In this document: positions 16,036 through 24,623 of the stretch, in pieces
Numbering within the stretch: the first letter of the stretch is position 1
How the letters are laid out: every line of letters begins with the position of its first letter
Assembly: GCA_001698425.1 (NCBI GenBank)
Contig: MBRE01000058.1
Coordinates: forward strand, 1 to 41,087
Source of the DNA: Oscillatoriales cyanobacterium USR001
Lineage (GTDB): Bacteria; Cyanobacteriota; Cyanobacteriia; Cyanobacteriales; Microcoleaceae
Direction: 5' to 3'
DNA length: 41,087 bases
Translations under genes and position numbers: made by a program
The notes under the pieces: generated by a model
The model's input: only the letters and a program-made list of their open reading frames with translations
What the model was told of the DNA's origin: nothing
Databases searched by the model: none

Positions 16036-17886
16036 TTAGGGTGGATTAGCCACTGTAGCCGTATCTGAAGTATTTACTAAGCTTTTCTCTATCTCCTGAA
16101 TGGCCTTATCGCAATTTTGGACATTAGCATCAAGTCCCATTGCTTGGTACAGTTCCCGTGCATTTTGATAAGCAGCAATTCCCTCTGATTCTCGGTTAAT
16201 CTTTCGTAAAATATTTCCCAAATTAAACCAAGCATTAGCTTCAGCCCGACGATCGCCGATTTCCCGCAAAATTTCCAGCCATTGCTGATAGCACTCAATC
16301 GCTTGCTGGTATTTGCCGAGGGCGTTGTAAGCATTGCCTAAACCGCCGAGGGCATAAGCTTCACCTTGGCGATCGCCCATTTCCCGTTCAATTTCCAGAA
16401 ATTGCTGATACAACTGTATCGCTTGCTGATATTCTCCGAGGAAGTTGTAAGCCATACCTAAATTGCCGTAGGAATGAGCTTCAGCTTGGCGATAGCCGAT
16501 TTCCCGTGAAATTTCCAGAGATTGCTGAAGGAACTGTATCGCTTGCTGATATTCTCCGAGGGCGTTGTAAGCCCTACCTAAATTATTTAGGGAACTAGCT
16601 TCAGCTTGGCGATCGCCGATTTCCCGTGAAATTTCCAGAGATTGCTGAAGGAACTGTATCGCTTCCTGATATTTTCCGAGAAAGTTGTAAGCAGTGCCTA
16701 AATTGCGGTAGGAAGTAGCTTCACCTTGGCGATCGCCGATTTCCTGTGAAATTTCCAGAGATTGCTGAAGGAACTGTATCCCTTGCTGGTATTCTCCAAG
16801 GAAGTTATAAGCAGTGCCTAAAAAGCAGTAGGAATAAGCTTCACCTTGGCGATCGCCGATTTCCTGTTTAATTTCCAGAGATTGCTGAAGGAACTGTATC
16901 GCTTGTTGGTATTTTCCCATGAAGTAGTAAGCATTGCCTAAACCTCTGTAGGAACTAGCTTCACCTTGGCGATCGCCTATTTCTTGTGCAATTGCCAACG
17001 ACTCCTGATGCACTTCGATCGCATCTTTAAATCTTCCTTGAACTTGAAAAAGCCATCCTACTCGATTCAAACTAGCCACTAAATCTAACTTTAACCTAAA
17101 CTCTTTTTGCAGTTCAATAGCTTGATACAAATACGCGATCGCTAATTCTCTCTCTTTTCGATAATCTTCCGATTCTCCTCGATTTAATCTAACTTCATAC
17201 ACCTGCGCTATCCGGCTATACAAACCTGCCAACTTAGGATCTTTATCGCCACTTCTACTCCGGGTTTGTTCAATTAATCCTTGCAAATCTTCTAGGGATA
17301 ATAAAAAATCATTTTCATTGAAATTAGACGAACGATAATCTATACCCAATCCACCTCCAAAAGCATTAATAACTTTAATGGCTTCAAACCGAAAAACTCC
17401 TTTCCGCCAACTCCAAAAATCCGGTGCTTTTCTGTTAATTTTGCCAAAAATATCATTAGTAATCCACAATACAATCGGAAAAGGAAAAGCCCGCAATCCT
17501 TCCCGCGTCCACTGGAGATAACCAAAAAATTTATCTTGTTCCGATCGCTCAGAATTTCTAGTCAAAAATGATAAATCTTCAGCACCAACAACCGTTAAAA
17601 CTGACCTACCTTGCTGCTGCAAATACTCATCTTTCTCTACCTGGTTAGCAATGGCACTTCTCAGGCTAGGTTCCACCCTTGCAAGTCTTAACCGATAGGG
17701 GCGAATATTCCATTTTTCTAGTTCCCCTTCGTAACGCCTAATCAGGCTTTCCCGAAAGTTGATATCATCGCAAACAGCAACCAGTAACGATAAAATTCCC
17801 TGACTCGCCTTGATCGATACTAATAACTGGCGATAGCTTTTTTCGTTATCAATTTTATCCTCCAAAAAATCTTCTGGCATCATCAT
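16036..17886 (-). CDS. TPR-repeat protein with N-terminal NTPase-associated domain, 616 aa
   Basis: Residues about 18-168 form an alpha/beta domain with hydrophobic strands (ILSLLVAVCDD; FPFPIVLWITNDIF) and the motif APDFWSWRKGVFRF; no Walker A is present. I know this pattern from bacterial TPR/ATPase signalling proteins. From about 267 to 586 there are eight 40-residue TPR units with the consensus LGNAYNFLGEYQQAIQFLQQ followed by SLEISREIGDRQGEA; six of them (307-546) are nearly identical, pointing to recent expansion or gene conversion. ATG 17886 overlaps the stop of the ATPase gene (ATGA). Together they probably form a sensor-switch pair: ATPase as switch, TPR superhelix as ligand or partner sensor. 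No enzymatic effector domain is visible. Confidence 0.85.
   Translation of the reverse strand: MMMPEDFLEDKIDNEKSYRQLLVSIKASQGILSLLVAVCDDINFRESLIRRYEGELEKWNIRPYRLRLARVEPSLRSAIANQVEKDEYLQQQGRSVLTVVGAEDLSFLTRNSERSEQDKFFGYLQWTREGLRAFPFPIVLWITNDIFGKINRKAPDFWSWRKGVFRFEAIKVINAFGGGLGIDYRSSNFNENDFLLSLEDLQGLIEQTRSRSGDKDPKLAGLYSRIAQVYEVRLNRGESEDYRKERELAIAYLYQAIELQKEFRLKLDLVASLNRVGWLFQVQGRFKDAIEVHQESLAIAQEIGDRQGEASSYRGLGNAYYFMGKYQQAIQFLQQSLEIKQEIGDRQGEAYSYCFLGTAYNFLGEYQQGIQFLQQSLEISQEIGDRQGEATSYRNLGTAYNFLGKYQEAIQFLQQSLEISREIGDRQAEASSLNNLGRAYNALGEYQQAIQFLQQSLEISREIGYRQAEAHSYGNLGMAYNFLGEYQQAIQLYQQFLEIEREMGDRQGEAYALGGLGNAYNALGKYQQAIECYQQWLEILREIGDRRAEANAWFNLGNILRKINRESEGIAAYQNARELYQAMGLDANVQNCDKAIQEIEKSLVNTSDTATVANPP
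16249..17000 (-). repeat. 120-bp tandem repeats encoding TPR units, each marked by a HIP1-type site
   Basis: Units of exactly 120 bp recur with high nucleotide identity. Each carries GGCGATCGCC or a close variant at the IGDRQ codons (near 16250, 16370, 16610, 16730, 16850 and 16970). In the unit near 16490 the site reads GGCGATAGCC, changing Asp to Tyr. Confidence 0.85.
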
Positions 17887-19172
17887 ATTAATCCTCGACG
17901 CTTCAAGAGGTCGCAGACAATGGGATGGATATCATACCACAAATCATCATTTCTATATTCTAACACATATAAGCCATGTAGTAAGTCTAAAAAGTTCGTA
18001 TTATTTGAGTCTTCAGGTTCATAGTTGTTGTAAGTTGCAGTTAATATCTCAAACTCAACTTTGCCTAAACCTGCGGTAAATTCGAGACGCAACTCAGTTA
18101 AGGAACGGTTGAGGATTTCCTGATTAATTTTGATATCTTGGCGAGATGGTTTTTCCTCAATTAATAACAAACATTCTTCACAACATTTATTCGCTATGCG
18201 GATCATCTCTCGCAACACGCCGCCACTTTTAAACACGATCTGTTGCGCTATTTCCGATTCTATCAATTTAGATGAAAGACGCTTTTGTAAAATATCCAAA
18301 AACAGGAGATTAGTTTGCTCAAGAGCTATAGGGTTAAGTTGCCGATTTTCCCCTTTTGCAAAGAGTTTAGAAACAGGCATGATTGAAATTTTGTTGTCTG
18401 TCTCTGTACTGATTGTCGATCGCAAGTTAATATTTCTAACTACGGCAATCGGAATTGTAAAAATCACTCGAAATTGTGGCGACAGTAACGCCTTAATATT
18501 ATCTCTATAAATATTACCAATTAAAGCTAAATCTAATTTATCTAAATCATCAATAATCACAAGTATATCTTTATTAACTGAACTCTCAATCGCAGCGGCA
18601 ATTTCATTGATCCGCCCGATAAGATCGGCAAAGTTTTTACCTAATTCTTCCTTGATCTCGCTTCTAGTTACTGCATCTGCTTGCAATTTACCTTTAATGA
18701 TACCTAATAAATCAAACCCGGCACTTGATTCAGCTTTTATCTCCTCTACTTTGGTGTTGGTGCGAGTGGCAAACCATTCATAAAATTTATCTTTAATAGA
18801 TTTGCTAATATTAACTTTTTCCTTTTCTGCTTTCTCCATTAACTGAACTGCGATCGCAAATAAAATGTTAATATGATTAACATCAGACATTTCAATCATA
18901 TCTGAGATGGAAAAGAAAACCACAAAATACTTTTCTTCCTGCTGTCGGCTAAATTCTGCTAGGAGTGTAGTTTTCCCTGAACCTCGATGTCCAGCAAAAA
19001 TAATCTTGTTACTATGAGGAGTGCAGGATTTCACCAATTGTTTAAGTCTAGCCGTCACCTCCTCACGATAGGGAACCTGAAATTTCTCTAAATCCTCTGG
19101 CGTAATCAGCGGCTGAAACTGTAAATTTTGGTATGCTTGCTCAAAGTCTGCAACTAAATTATTCTCTGGCAT
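17883..19172 (-). CDS. AAA-type P-loop ATPase with C-terminal winged helix
   Basis: Counting from the upstream ATG at 19187 (434 aa): Walker A AGHRGSGKTT (65-74, Lys72); Walker B ILVIIDDLDKL (208-218); a sensor-2-like SGGVLREMIRIA (321-332); and a C-terminal winged-helix-like segment ending LLHGLYVLEYRNDDLWYDIH. This arrangement is that of ORC/KAP/STAND-related signalling ATPases. I prefer the internal ATG at 19172 (MPENN...), because GGAG (19182-19185) lies nine bases upstream of it and falls inside the first ATG's codons. It is first in a two-gene operon with the TPR protein, joined by a 4-base ATGA overlap. A conflict or signal-sensing role is inference. Confidence 0.85.
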   Translation of the reverse strand: MPENNLVADFEQAYQNLQFQPLITPEDLEKFQVPYREEVTARLKQLVKSCTPHSNKIIFAGHRGSGKTTLLAEFSRQQEEKYFVVFFSISDMIEMSDVNHINILFAIAVQLMEKAEKEKVNISKSIKDKFYEWFATRTNTKVEEIKAESSAGFDLLGIIKGKLQADAVTRSEIKEELGKNFADLIGRINEIAAAIESSVNKDILVIIDDLDKLDLALIGNIYRDNIKALLSPQFRVIFTIPIAVVRNINLRSTISTETDNKISIMPVSKLFAKGENRQLNPIALEQTNLLFLDILQKRLSSKLIESEIAQQIVFKSGGVLREMIRIANKCCEECLLLIEEKPSRQDIKINQEILNRSLTELRLEFTAGLGKVEFEILTATYNNYEPEDSNNTNFLDLLHGLYVLEYRNDDLWYDIHPIVCDLLKRRGLI

Positions 19173-19207
19173 AACGCTGCACTCCATTTTGTTAATATAT
19201 TTAGATG

Positions 19208-19237
19208 ATTATACTATAAAGTTATCCTGGGGGACAA
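19208..19237 (-). promoter_or_regulatory. Promoter of the ATPase-TPR operon
   Basis: On the minus strand a perfect -10 TATAAT (19213-19208) lies 18 bp after TTGTCC (19237-19232). A transcript start near 19201 leaves about a 29-base leader to the favoured ATG at 19172, but only about 14 bases to the ATG at 19187. Confidence 0.5.
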
Positions 19238-19397
19238 TCTTGTTGACAAACCAGCTAAAGCTTTAACGCATGATCTCAAAACCCAACTCCTCCCTAACAG
19301 GACTAATGCTAAGATATTCAATTCAATTACTAACTCCCTACCCATTAGCGGATAAATAAGCTAAACTCTCTAAGAGACACTAACTAAGAGTTTGCCC

Positions 19398-21773
19398 ATG
19401 ACTACGGATAAACTGCGAAACTTACCTTTTTTCAGTCAACTTTGGCAACGCCTGGAAATGATGCCGAAGCCCAAGACTGAGGAATCGATCTTGCTGCGGA
19501 TTTTAGTGCAAGCATTAGTCACAGTGGGAATTGTGGCGACAGATGTGGCGGCTGGTATTGCTGAAGATGATATTGCCATTAGTTTGTGGGCTGTGCCTCT
19601 GAGTTGGGTGGGTGCAATTTGGAGTTGGTTTAGTCGGCGCGATCGCAATATTCCAGTTAAGTTTTGTTTAGCGATCGGGATGTTATTGGCTTTATTTGCA
19701 TTTCTTATAAGTTTGGTGGCGGAGTTAAATGATACACGCCTTGTCTTAGCTAAATTGTTAATTCAACTTCAGGTACTCCACAGTTTTGACCTACCACAAC
19801 GCAAAGATTTAGGCTATTCAATGATCATTGGTCTAATTTTATTGGGAGTAGCTGGAACGATCAGTCAAGAGTTAACTTTTGGTCCATTATTACTACTATT
19901 TTTAATCATAGCTATTCCTACTTTAGTCCTCGATTATCGTTCCCGTTTAGGAATTTTGCAGCCTGAAGGTAAAGGGAAAAAAGAAAAAAGAAATAAGCTA
20001 AACCTAATGGAATTTGGCATAGCTTTATCTCCTAAAAGCTTCGGATCTTTGTTATTAGTAATTGTGAGTTTAGGCTTAGGGATTTTTGCATTTTTACCTC
20101 GTTTTCCGGGCTATCAATTACGCACTTTTCCAGTGAGTGCGCCAATTGAATATCAAGGTAAGTTTGATGGTCGAAATATTTTGAATCCTGGTTATGTAAG
20201 AGGTGGCAACGATCAAGGTGATGGGGGCGGTAGTGGGCGAAATCCTGAAAAGGGACCTGGTAAATTAAATGATACTTTTTATTCGGGTTTTAATACTCGA
20301 ATTAATCAAAATTTGCGGGGGGAAATGAAGCCGCAGGTGGTGATGAGGGTGCGATCGCAGGCAGCAGGTTTTTGGCGTGTCTTAGCCTTTGATAATTACA
20401 CTGGCCAAGGTTGGGAAATTTCTCGGAATGACAAGGCTTTAACTCTGAATCGACCTTATTGGTCCTATCAATTTTATCTGAGTTGGATGCGGACTTTAAA
20501 TCGTACTAGAGAGGTAATTCAAAGTTATACGATGGTGTCTCAAATGCCTAACTTAATTCCGGCTTTAGATCAGCCAAAAGAGATTTATTTTCCCACGCAG
20601 GAAATAGCAGTTGACCCAGAAGGAACTTTGCGATCGCCTTTGGAATTACGGGAGGGATTGACTTATACGGTAATTTCTGAAGTTCCCTATCGCGATCGAA
20701 CCTTATTAGGTAAAGCTGGTACTAATTACCCCCAAAATATTAAGAAATACTATTTACAAGTACCGCCAGAAATTAAAGAAAAGGTGCGGCGCTTAACGGA
20801 GGAAATATTAGCCGCAAGAACTAGAGTTGCTAAGTCTGATAAACCGATTGATTCAGTTTATGAAAAAGCTTTATACTTGGCTCAATACTTAAAGCAAAAT
20901 CCCAATTATAAGCTGCAAAAAGAACCGCCATTTTTACGAGATGATGAAGATTTAGTCGAAGCATTTCTGTTTGGATATAAAGATAGCCCAGCCGGGGAAA
21001 AAATCACTGGTGGCTATCCAGATCACTTTGTCACAGTAATGACAGTTATGTTGCGATCGATTGGCATTCCCGCGCGAGTAGTCGGAGGTTTTGAGCCGGG
21101 AGAATTTAACCCATTTACAGGTTTATATATTGTCAAAAACACCGATGCCCATTTAATGACTGAGGTGTATTTTCCCAATTATGGTTGGTTTCCCTTCAAC
21201 CCAATTCCGGGATATCCACTTTATCCACCTTCGATCGAAGATAATCAAACTTTTAGCGCTTTGCAAGCCTTTTGGCGGTGGGTTGCCGGTTGGTTGCCAA
21301 CTCCTATAACTGGTTGGTTAAATACAGTTATTGGTTTTATAGTTGTCTGGTTATTGGGAGCAATTAGCTGGTTTTTTGAACTATTTACTCAAGGTTGGAT
21401 AGGGTTATTTACCGGGTTAATTGTAGGAATTGGTTGTGGTTTTATGGGTTGGCTGCTTTGGCAAGTTTGGCGGGGTTGGCGTTATCGCCGCTGGTTGGGT
21501 AAATTACCGCCGATCGAAGGAATTTATCAGGAGATGTTACAGGATTTAGGCAAGAAAGGATTTGTCAAAAGTCGAGCGCAAACACCTTTGGAATATGCGC
21601 GAGATATGCGATCGCATTTGACAGTTGATGAAGCCGAGATACTTGAAGAAGTTAGTCATGCTTATGTGCGGTGGCGCTATGGTGGAGAGATGAGAAATTT
21701 AGATCAATTGCAACAGTTAGTAAGAAACTTAAGGCGGAGTTTTAAATCGATTAAGTGGCGGAGTCATATCTAA
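19398..21773 (+). CDS. TgpA-like membrane protein with degenerate transglutaminase domain and DUF4129
   Basis: N-terminal membrane segments (about 35-240, DUF3488/TgpA-N type), an extracytoplasmic transglutaminase-like domain (about 480-615), one or more TM segments (about 640-695) and a C-terminal DUF4129-like helical tail (about 708-775). Numbers are from a possible TTG start at 19392; ATG 19398, two codons later, is more likely and gives 791 aa. In the family motif G-(F/Y)-C-E-H-Y the Cys is replaced: here GGYPDHF (540-546) has Pro. The His is kept (NTDAHLMTEVYF, His587), but the usual Asp in DP is Asn603 in FNPIPGYP. The protein therefore looks catalytically dead and may be structural or peptide-binding. 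The last 45 bp overlap the convergent O-antigen ligase gene. Confidence 0.82.
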   Translation: MTTDKLRNLPFFSQLWQRLEMMPKPKTEESILLRILVQALVTVGIVATDVAAGIAEDDIAISLWAVPLSWVGAIWSWFSRRDRNIPVKFCLAIGMLLALFAFLISLVAELNDTRLVLAKLLIQLQVLHSFDLPQRKDLGYSMIIGLILLGVAGTISQELTFGPLLLLFLIIAIPTLVLDYRSRLGILQPEGKGKKEKRNKLNLMEFGIALSPKSFGSLLLVIVSLGLGIFAFLPRFPGYQLRTFPVSAPIEYQGKFDGRNILNPGYVRGGNDQGDGGGSGRNPEKGPGKLNDTFYSGFNTRINQNLRGEMKPQVVMRVRSQAAGFWRVLAFDNYTGQGWEISRNDKALTLNRPYWSYQFYLSWMRTLNRTREVIQSYTMVSQMPNLIPALDQPKEIYFPTQEIAVDPEGTLRSPLELREGLTYTVISEVPYRDRTLLGKAGTNYPQNIKKYYLQVPPEIKEKVRRLTEEILAARTRVAKSDKPIDSVYEKALYLAQYLKQNPNYKLQKEPPFLRDDEDLVEAFLFGYKDSPAGEKITGGYPDHFVTVMTVMLRSIGIPARVVGGFEPGEFNPFTGLYIVKNTDAHLMTEVYFPNYGWFPFNPIPGYPLYPPSIEDNQTFSALQAFWRWVAGWLPTPITGWLNTVIGFIVVWLLGAISWFFELFTQGWIGLFTGLIVGIGCGFMGWLLWQVWRGWRYRRWLGKLPPIEGIYQEMLQDLGKKGFVKSRAQTPLEYARDMRSHLTVDEAEILEEVSHAYVRWRYGGEMRNLDQLQQLVRNLRRSFKSIKWRSHI

Positions 21774-23096
21774 GCTCAATTTAACCGATAAAACTACATA
21801 CCAGCACCAATAAGTACCAATACCAAACAATCCTCCCTCAGTCAAATTAGTCATTAGCATAAATGTTAACAAATACAAAGGCAAACCCGACTCAGGCAAA
21901 CTTTCTTGAGTCATGTACTTAACCCCTCTAAGTATATTATTAAAAAAAGACAAAACAAACAAAAATAAGCCACCCCAACCCAAATCACAAACCAGATCCA
22001 GAAAACCATTATGAGAGTGAGGAGGGATAAAACCAGATTTAGCCACGATAATTCCGTAAGCTGGATTTTCTAACTCCCGCCAAGGCTGCCAAAACCCGAT
22101 CATTCCATAACCAAATATAGGATTATTTTCATTAATTCGATCGATAATTAAAGGCCAAAATTCTGTTCGCCCCGTTAAAGTCATATCTTTTCCCAAACCA
22201 TCTACAATAATAGACTCTAAATTATTTAACACCAAAATACCGATACCAATACTCCCTGCTAAAAATAAGATAAAGCAGAAAAAAGCCCATTTTACAGGTA
22301 GTTTTTTTAACAGTGATAAATAAGCCCAAAAGCTAATTAATACCACCGTTAAAATCCGACTAGCACCACTACAACCTTTTTGCAATCCTATTAAGGAAAG
22401 GCAAATTATAAATAATGATAAATAGCGATATTTAGGTTGTTTAAAAGCATATAATATCCATAAAGAAGCAGTATTAGCCATTTGAAAAGAAAAAGGGTTT
22501 TTATGACCTAAAACTCCCCGCCAACAACCATCTGGTGATGGATTTGTTTTCACAACTCCCCACAAAGTTAATAAAGCACTTAGCCATCTCAATAATCCAT
22601 AAATTTCTAACCAACTATACTGTTTTCCTACATAAATACAAACTAGCGTTACTCCCCACATAGAAAAAATCGCCCGAAAACTAATTTCAGGAGTTTGTGA
22701 CCATAATCCAGATAAAGTCATAATTAATAAAAACAAACATAAAAAAGGATCTCCTGACATCCATTTAATGACCACATAAACGAAATTTTTAGTAGTTTTA
22801 TTTAATCGGGGTAATAATATTAAAATCATGCTGGCATAAATAACTATTTGACCAATAATAGTTATGGGAGTAGTTTCTAGGTTGTACAAAACTTTAGGGT
22901 GAATTTTTTCAAAGGGCATAGCGGCGATGCCGCTGGCACCAGTGATGGTAAAAAAAAGTATGCCCACAAAAATTTTTTCTAAGGTAGCGGCAAATTTACG
23001 ATCGCGGGCGACTAAAATATAAATAGTCACAAAGGCGATCGCTGCCACACAAACAAGCATTAACCCAAACATCGGCACCCTTAAAATATTTCTCAT
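21729..23096 (-). CDS. O-antigen ligase/polymerase family membrane protein (Wzy_C type)
   Basis: Polytopic inner-membrane protein, 455 aa, with about ten or more hydrophobic segments. It carries the large periplasmic loop typical of WaaL/Wzy_C proteins: LTGRTEFWPLIIDRI, NPIFGYGMIGFW, and the conserved PPHSHNGFLDLVCDLGWGG with its His residues. It probably polymerises or ligates exopolysaccharide repeat units. It is divergent from the Wza-like gene, with only 34 bp between starts, placing it in the same exopolysaccharide locus. Its last 14 codons and stop overlap the end of the TgpA-like gene on the other strand. Confidence 0.88.
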   Translation of the reverse strand: MRNILRVPMFGLMLVCVAAIAFVTIYILVARDRKFAATLEKIFVGILFFTITGASGIAAMPFEKIHPKVLYNLETTPITIIGQIVIYASMILILLPRLNKTTKNFVYVVIKWMSGDPFLCLFLLIMTLSGLWSQTPEISFRAIFSMWGVTLVCIYVGKQYSWLEIYGLLRWLSALLTLWGVVKTNPSPDGCWRGVLGHKNPFSFQMANTASLWILYAFKQPKYRYLSLFIICLSLIGLQKGCSGASRILTVVLISFWAYLSLLKKLPVKWAFFCFILFLAGSIGIGILVLNNLESIIVDGLGKDMTLTGRTEFWPLIIDRINENNPIFGYGMIGFWQPWRELENPAYGIIVAKSGFIPPHSHNGFLDLVCDLGWGGLFLFVLSFFNNILRGVKYMTQESLPESGLPLYLLTFMLMTNLTEGGLFGIGTYWCWYVVLSVKLSLDMTPPLNRFKTPP

Positions 23097-23130
23097 CGCT
23101 TTACCTCGATCGTCAAAATCGTTACTACCT

Positions 23131-24561
23131 ATGAAATCGTTAACCCTTTCTACTTTACGCCGATCGCTACTGGCGATCGCACTGGTTATTTCCTCCCCTC
23201 AAACCAACCTCGCTCAGTCCCCAACCCCCACAATCAGCATTAATTCTGACTACTATTTAGGTGGCGGAGACAACATTCGAGTAGATATCTACGATATGCC
23301 CCAGTTTAGCGGAGAATACCAAATTCCCGCTGGAGGAGCCATTCAAATTCCAATTATTGGTAAGGTTTCTCTCGGTGGATTAACTTTAGAAGAAGCCTCT
23401 CAAACAATTTCGAGAGCTTATGCTCACATCATCAAAAAACCATTAGTTACTATCACCTTACAAGCCGCCCGCCCCCTCAATATTTGGTTATCTGGTGAAG
23501 TAAGTCGACCCGGCTCCTATTTATTACCCCTAGCTACTGGAGGTGGAACTAGACCATCAGTTCAGTTTCCCACTTTACCTCAAGCTTTAGAAAAAGCTGG
23601 CGGTATTAGAACCAGCGCTGATATCCGCCGAGTTATTATTCGCCGTCGCCTTAAGGCTAATCAAGAGGTGACTCTAACTTATAATCTGTTGAATTATTTA
23701 CAAACTGGTCAAACGCCCCAAGATATTACCCTCAGAGATGGCGATCAAATTTGGGTTCCACCTCAAGAAAAAATAAATTTAGCAGAAATTAATCAGGTTA
23801 GTGAATCTAACTTTTCTCTACCAGCAGATCAACCCCGTACTGTTTCAGTATTAGGAGAGGTGAAGCATCCTGGTAGATATGTGGCGATTGGTGGCGATAC
23901 TCGAAATGGCGAAAGAACTGTGGGACAACCCACGATCGTTCGCGCCCTACAATTAGCAGGTGGTATTACACCAATTGCTGATATTCGTAAAATTCAACTT
24001 CAACGTTATACCAGAAGTGGTAGACAACAAATTATTACTATTAATCTTTGGCAATATTTACAGGAACGAGACTCCTCTCAAGATACTATCCTGCAAGAAG
24101 GGGACAGCATTTTTGTCCCGACGGCGACAACTATTAACCCAGCAGAAGTTTCTATTCTAGCTAATTCTAGCTTTGCTCCTGCAACTGTGCAAGTTAGCAT
24201 TGTGGGAGAAGTTAATGCTCCAGGAACACTTAAATTAGCTCCTAATACTACTTTAAATCAAGCGATTATGAGTGCTGGTGGTTTTAAACCAAGTAGGGCG
24301 AACTCTAGGGTTGTGGAACTGATCCGGCTAAATCCAAATGGGACTATATACCGTTCTCAAGTAGCAATTGATTTCAATCAAGGAATTAATGACCAAATTA
24401 ACCCATTAATTCAAGATAATGATATAATTGTTGTCAGGCGATCGGCGGTCGCCATCTGGACAGACAACATTAATACGGCTCTCACACCAGCTACTAACCT
24501 TGTTGGTGCAATTCTTATTCCTACCAGATTTATAGAGCTACTAAGACTATTAGGAAATTAG
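23131..24561 (+). CDS. Polysaccharide export outer-membrane protein (Wza-like, SLBB repeats)
   Basis: Signal peptide at residues 1-29 (LLAIALVISS, cleavage near NLAQ). The polysaccharide export domain follows (about 40-118: YYLGGGDNIRVDIYDMPQFS, GLTLEEASQTISRAY). Then come three SLBB-type beta-grasp domains beginning near WLSGEVSRPGSYLL (about 113), VLGEVKHPGRYV (about 240) and IVGEVNAPGTLKL (about 355). The 476-aa length is normal for cyanobacterial Wza/GumB-type proteins with extra SLBB domains. It forms the outer-membrane or periplasmic conduit for exopolysaccharide and is followed after 62 bp by its Wzc-like partner. Confidence 0.92.
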   Translation: MKSLTLSTLRRSLLAIALVISSPQTNLAQSPTPTISINSDYYLGGGDNIRVDIYDMPQFSGEYQIPAGGAIQIPIIGKVSLGGLTLEEASQTISRAYAHIIKKPLVTITLQAARPLNIWLSGEVSRPGSYLLPLATGGGTRPSVQFPTLPQALEKAGGIRTSADIRRVIIRRRLKANQEVTLTYNLLNYLQTGQTPQDITLRDGDQIWVPPQEKINLAEINQVSESNFSLPADQPRTVSVLGEVKHPGRYVAIGGDTRNGERTVGQPTIVRALQLAGGITPIADIRKIQLQRYTRSGRQQIITINLWQYLQERDSSQDTILQEGDSIFVPTATTINPAEVSILANSSFAPATVQVSIVGEVNAPGTLKLAPNTTLNQAIMSAGGFKPSRANSRVVELIRLNPNGTIYRSQVAIDFNQGINDQINPLIQDNDIIVVRRSAVAIWTDNINTALTPATNLVGAILIPTRFIELLRLLGN

Positions 24562-24567
24562 GAAATT

Positions 24568-24611
24568 AGAAAATTAATAGAAAATTAATAGAAAATTAAT
24601 AGAAAATTAAT
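24568..24611 (+). repeat. Four 11-bp tandem units AGAAAATTAAT
   Basis: Exact units at 24568-24578, 24579-24589, 24590-24600 and 24601-24611 fill the spacer between the Wza-like and Wzc-like genes and end 12 bases before the ATG. No Shine-Dalgarno sequence is seen; copy number could tune translation of the kinase gene. Confidence 0.85.
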
Positions 24612-24623
24612 AAAATTTGCCTT

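Noticed and set aside
16249..17000. Regularly spaced 120-bp repeats that could suggest an array
   Set aside because: They are in frame and encode 40-residue TPR units; there are no unique spacers, so this is not a CRISPR array.
18130..18510. 126-codon open frame antisense to the ATPase gene
   Set aside because: It mirrors the codon pattern of the ATPase and has no recognisable domain.
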